DNA of 64,000 nt from Gamsiella multidivaricata (Eukaryota > Mortierellomycota > Mortierellomycetes > Mortierellales > Mortierellaceae). The position numbers were made by a program, and so were the translations under genes. Position 1 is the first letter of the stretch. Every line of letters begins with the position of its first letter. This document shows positions 62,068 to 64,000 of the stretch, in pieces. The notes under the pieces were generated by a model. That model was not told the DNA's origin. It searched no databases and was given only the letters and a program-made list of their open reading frames with translations. The DNA lies in the NCBI RefSeq assembly GCF_025024155.1, contig NW_026251719.1, positions 62,001 through 126,000 of the forward strand. The letters are read 5' to 3'.

Positions 62068-62730
62068 CCCGCATGTCCACTCCAATATCGCCGCAAATTT
62101 GCACAGTAGTAGCAACAGTACTCATAAGTAAGATCAAACTAAAGGTTCCTTTTCAAATCTATGTTCTTACATCCTCTTCGTATTGCATGTCGAGGAAAAA
62201 AAAATATTAAATAAAAAAGCTATAAAATAAAAAATTATATCAAATAGGCATTAGGTGTTGTATTTGACAGGGATTGAGAGGCGTCACACATCCAAATGGA
62301 CCTTCATCTTGAGGGAACCGACCGAAAAGATATAGCGAGAGAAACGAAGTGAGTACAGTAGGACTTGTCATTGCAGGCCTTGTTCCCTGATAGGTCGCTG
62401 CCTTCGTTTGACAAAGAAATCTCGGCGTGCTGTACCCATGCAAATCCTTATCGACAATAATTTTACGCGCTAGAGCCGCGCAAATCTTTCCTCTTTTTGC
62501 CCCTCGTTTATCGTCATTTCATTCTTGGATGATTTTACGTGCTGGACCATTAAATAAGGGGTTTTTATCTCGATGAATGACTGATGCCAACCTCCATCAT
62601 CCTGAACGCTTTGCACAGAAATCGATGTGTTGAGAGGAGCAGACTTTGATTAGCTTAACAAGGGGGGTATTAGGCATAAGATAACCCTCAGTTATCGCAA
62701 TTCTTAGTTTAAAGAAGCCGAAAATCGATA
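62068..62730. other. Intergenic region
   Basis: AT-rich 3' sequence of copy C, then a segment with two GCGC-containing imperfect repeats (TTTTACGCGCT near 62461 and TTTTACGTGCT near 62532). No gene seen. Confidence 0.5.
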
Positions 62731-64000
62731 ATGGCCCATACGTTGGATCATCCTGGCTTCCACACGCCCTGTTTAACTTTCGACCAAGATGCCTCCCAAA
62801 CGGTCGCCGACGACCAGGTTTCTCACTCCACTAATGCTACAGAAAAGTACCACGAGGTTCAATACAACTTCCTCGCCGAAAATGCACCATTCGAGTCTGC
62901 GATCCGATGCGCCGCCATGTTTTACAAACAATTCCACTTCGCAGGACCTTGGGACGGCAGAGACGCGCTTCGAAAGACCCTAAGGTCCTTGGAGCAATCA
63001 GGAAACAAAGATTTTGCGGGATTTGATAAGCAAATTGAGGTATGCGGACTATTGTCTTTACGCTTGTCGTTTACTATTCTTCAGTTTAACGATTTTTATA
63101 TGCTCTGTTAAATAGTCCGATTCATTCAAGGAATGGGAGCGCGACTACTTCGACATGGTCAGGACTTCTAAAAAATCAATCATGGATGGCTTTCTGACGT
63201 GGCAAAAGCAGCAGGCTCAACGAGCGAGTATTTCCGAAGGAAAGAAGGTGCTATTGACTCGTATATCCTTGGTCAGCAACCTGGCTTCGGAGGCTAATAA
63301 GGCAGCTGAGAAAGAAATGCTGGACTCATCAGACCAGGTAAGATGTACCAGACCTGCTCTTCCTTAATGTGCTACATTTGTATTAAATTTGACACCAATA
63401 ATTAGTTAGCCTCCTAATACCATTGTCTTATATCTTTAGGAGATTTCAACAGCTTCTGGCAGCAACTCATTACCGAGTGAATATTCTGTGCGACAACAAC
63501 AGACTGAGGATCCCACTGTGCCAGAACCAGTCTCTGTAGCACCATCCACTTTGTCGTCTTTATCCTCATCGTCGTCATCGCTCACCGTCTCTCCCCCAGA
63601 GTCCCCATTCATCGACGAGAAAAGCAAAGTAATGAATGTCGGAGGTTTAAAATGAATTGGCTGCGCCTTTGATTAGCAACCTCTGACTTTACCTTTGAAC
63701 TAATGCTCTTGCTTAGCATCCCGATGTAGAAGTTGATGTGGTATCGATAGCGGAGGTCGGAGCGATCTTTAAAATCAAGCTCTTCGACTTTACTGGCTGC
63801 CTTGGCGACATGAACGTGGGGAGGGACTTTAATAAGTACTTCACGCGATCTGCAGAGCTGAAGTACAACAAGGACTCGTTTCCCGACTTTCTGTGAGCGG
63901 ATGTGACAATATCGCATGTATCGTTTTTGAACACCCAACCACCATACTAACTGCTCTTACTCATGTGTGTTGTTAGGGCAATTAACGGTATACTTTTCTT
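62731..64000 (+). CDS. Hypothetical multi-exon protein, probably continuing past the right edge
   Basis: Exons 62731-63039, 63116-63337, 63440-63628 and 63717 onward join in phase 0 throughout. It starts MAHTLDHPGFHTPCLTFDQD; residues 50-100 contain KYHEVQYNFLAENAPFES and FYKQFHFAGPWDGRDALRK; exon 2 is helical and charged (FKEWERDYFDMVRTSKKSIM); exon 3 is a Ser/Pro linker; exon 4 reads DVEVDVVSIAEVGAIFKIKL ... FTRSAELKYNKDSFPDF. The frame can stop at TGA 63894-63896 (299 aa), but CT followed by a GTGAGC donor at 63893, a TTGTTAG acceptor near 63976 and a continuing frame (LAING) make a further exon beyond the window more likely. No family recognised; no OB motif seen, so it is not an obvious member of the neighbouring array. 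Confidence 0.6.

Overview
The window looks like nuclear DNA of an early-diverging filamentous fungus, most likely Mucoromycota/Mortierellomycota (inference; no marker gene was searched). The signs are eukaryotic core genes (ATP synthase beta, ribosomal eL18, Prp43-type DEAH helicase, PEX7, peroxisomal acyl-CoA oxidase), many short GT-AG introns (about 45-120 nt with a few long first introns), pyrimidine-rich tracts just before start codons, homopolymer and microsatellite runs, and large gene-poor stretches between intron-containing genes. All coding models below were spliced by hand from reading frames, splice signals and phase; exon coordinates are given in the entries.

Layout. 1-347: 5' part of a secreted kelch-like protein (minus). 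348-8416: gene-poor, with a decayed reading frame at 3469-4450 and a coding-like exon near 5750-6021. 8417-9187: AN1 zinc-finger protein (plus). 9548-12305: four-finger C2H2 regulator (minus). 12306-17913: gene-poor, with an exact 17-bp tandem repeat and possible gene fragments. 17914-28766 is a run of minus-strand genes: coiled-coil polyQ protein, PEX7, mitochondrial ClpX, Prp43/DHX15 helicase. A small two-helix membrane protein diverges from Prp43 at 29023. 29434-35584 is nearly empty. 35585-36954: 2-oxoglutarate/Fe(II) oxygenase. 37410-38489: ribosomal eL18 (minus), divergent from a CCDC124/Lso2-type ribosome factor at 39858-41020. 41220-42004: a hidden spliced reading frame. 42374-44709: ATP2. 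46270-48920: acyl-CoA oxidase. 49345-50607: SDR dehydrogenase. 50803-51877: Kre9/KNH-like GPI protein (minus). 52745-56937: 15-exon secreted alpha/beta hydrolase (minus). 57494-62067: a tandem family of small OB-fold-like genes. 62731-right edge: unknown multi-exon gene.

The most interesting region is 57.5-62.1 kb. Three small genes and one decayed copy share exon number, intron phases (0,1,0), an LP-x-V/L-x-x-GD-x-I motif and, in two of them, a final exon of identical length ending GQW-x-L. The motif pattern resembles the N-terminal OB fold of POT1-type telomere proteins, but this is by eye only. A second theme is peroxisomal: the acyl-CoA oxidase lacks a C-terminal PTS1, carries a classical PTS2 (RLAAVQNHL) at its N-terminus, and the same window encodes PEX7, the PTS2 receptor. 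That oxidase also has Gly where the family normally has the catalytic Glu. ClpX keeps the IGF loop that docks ClpP, which baker's yeast Mcx1 has lost.
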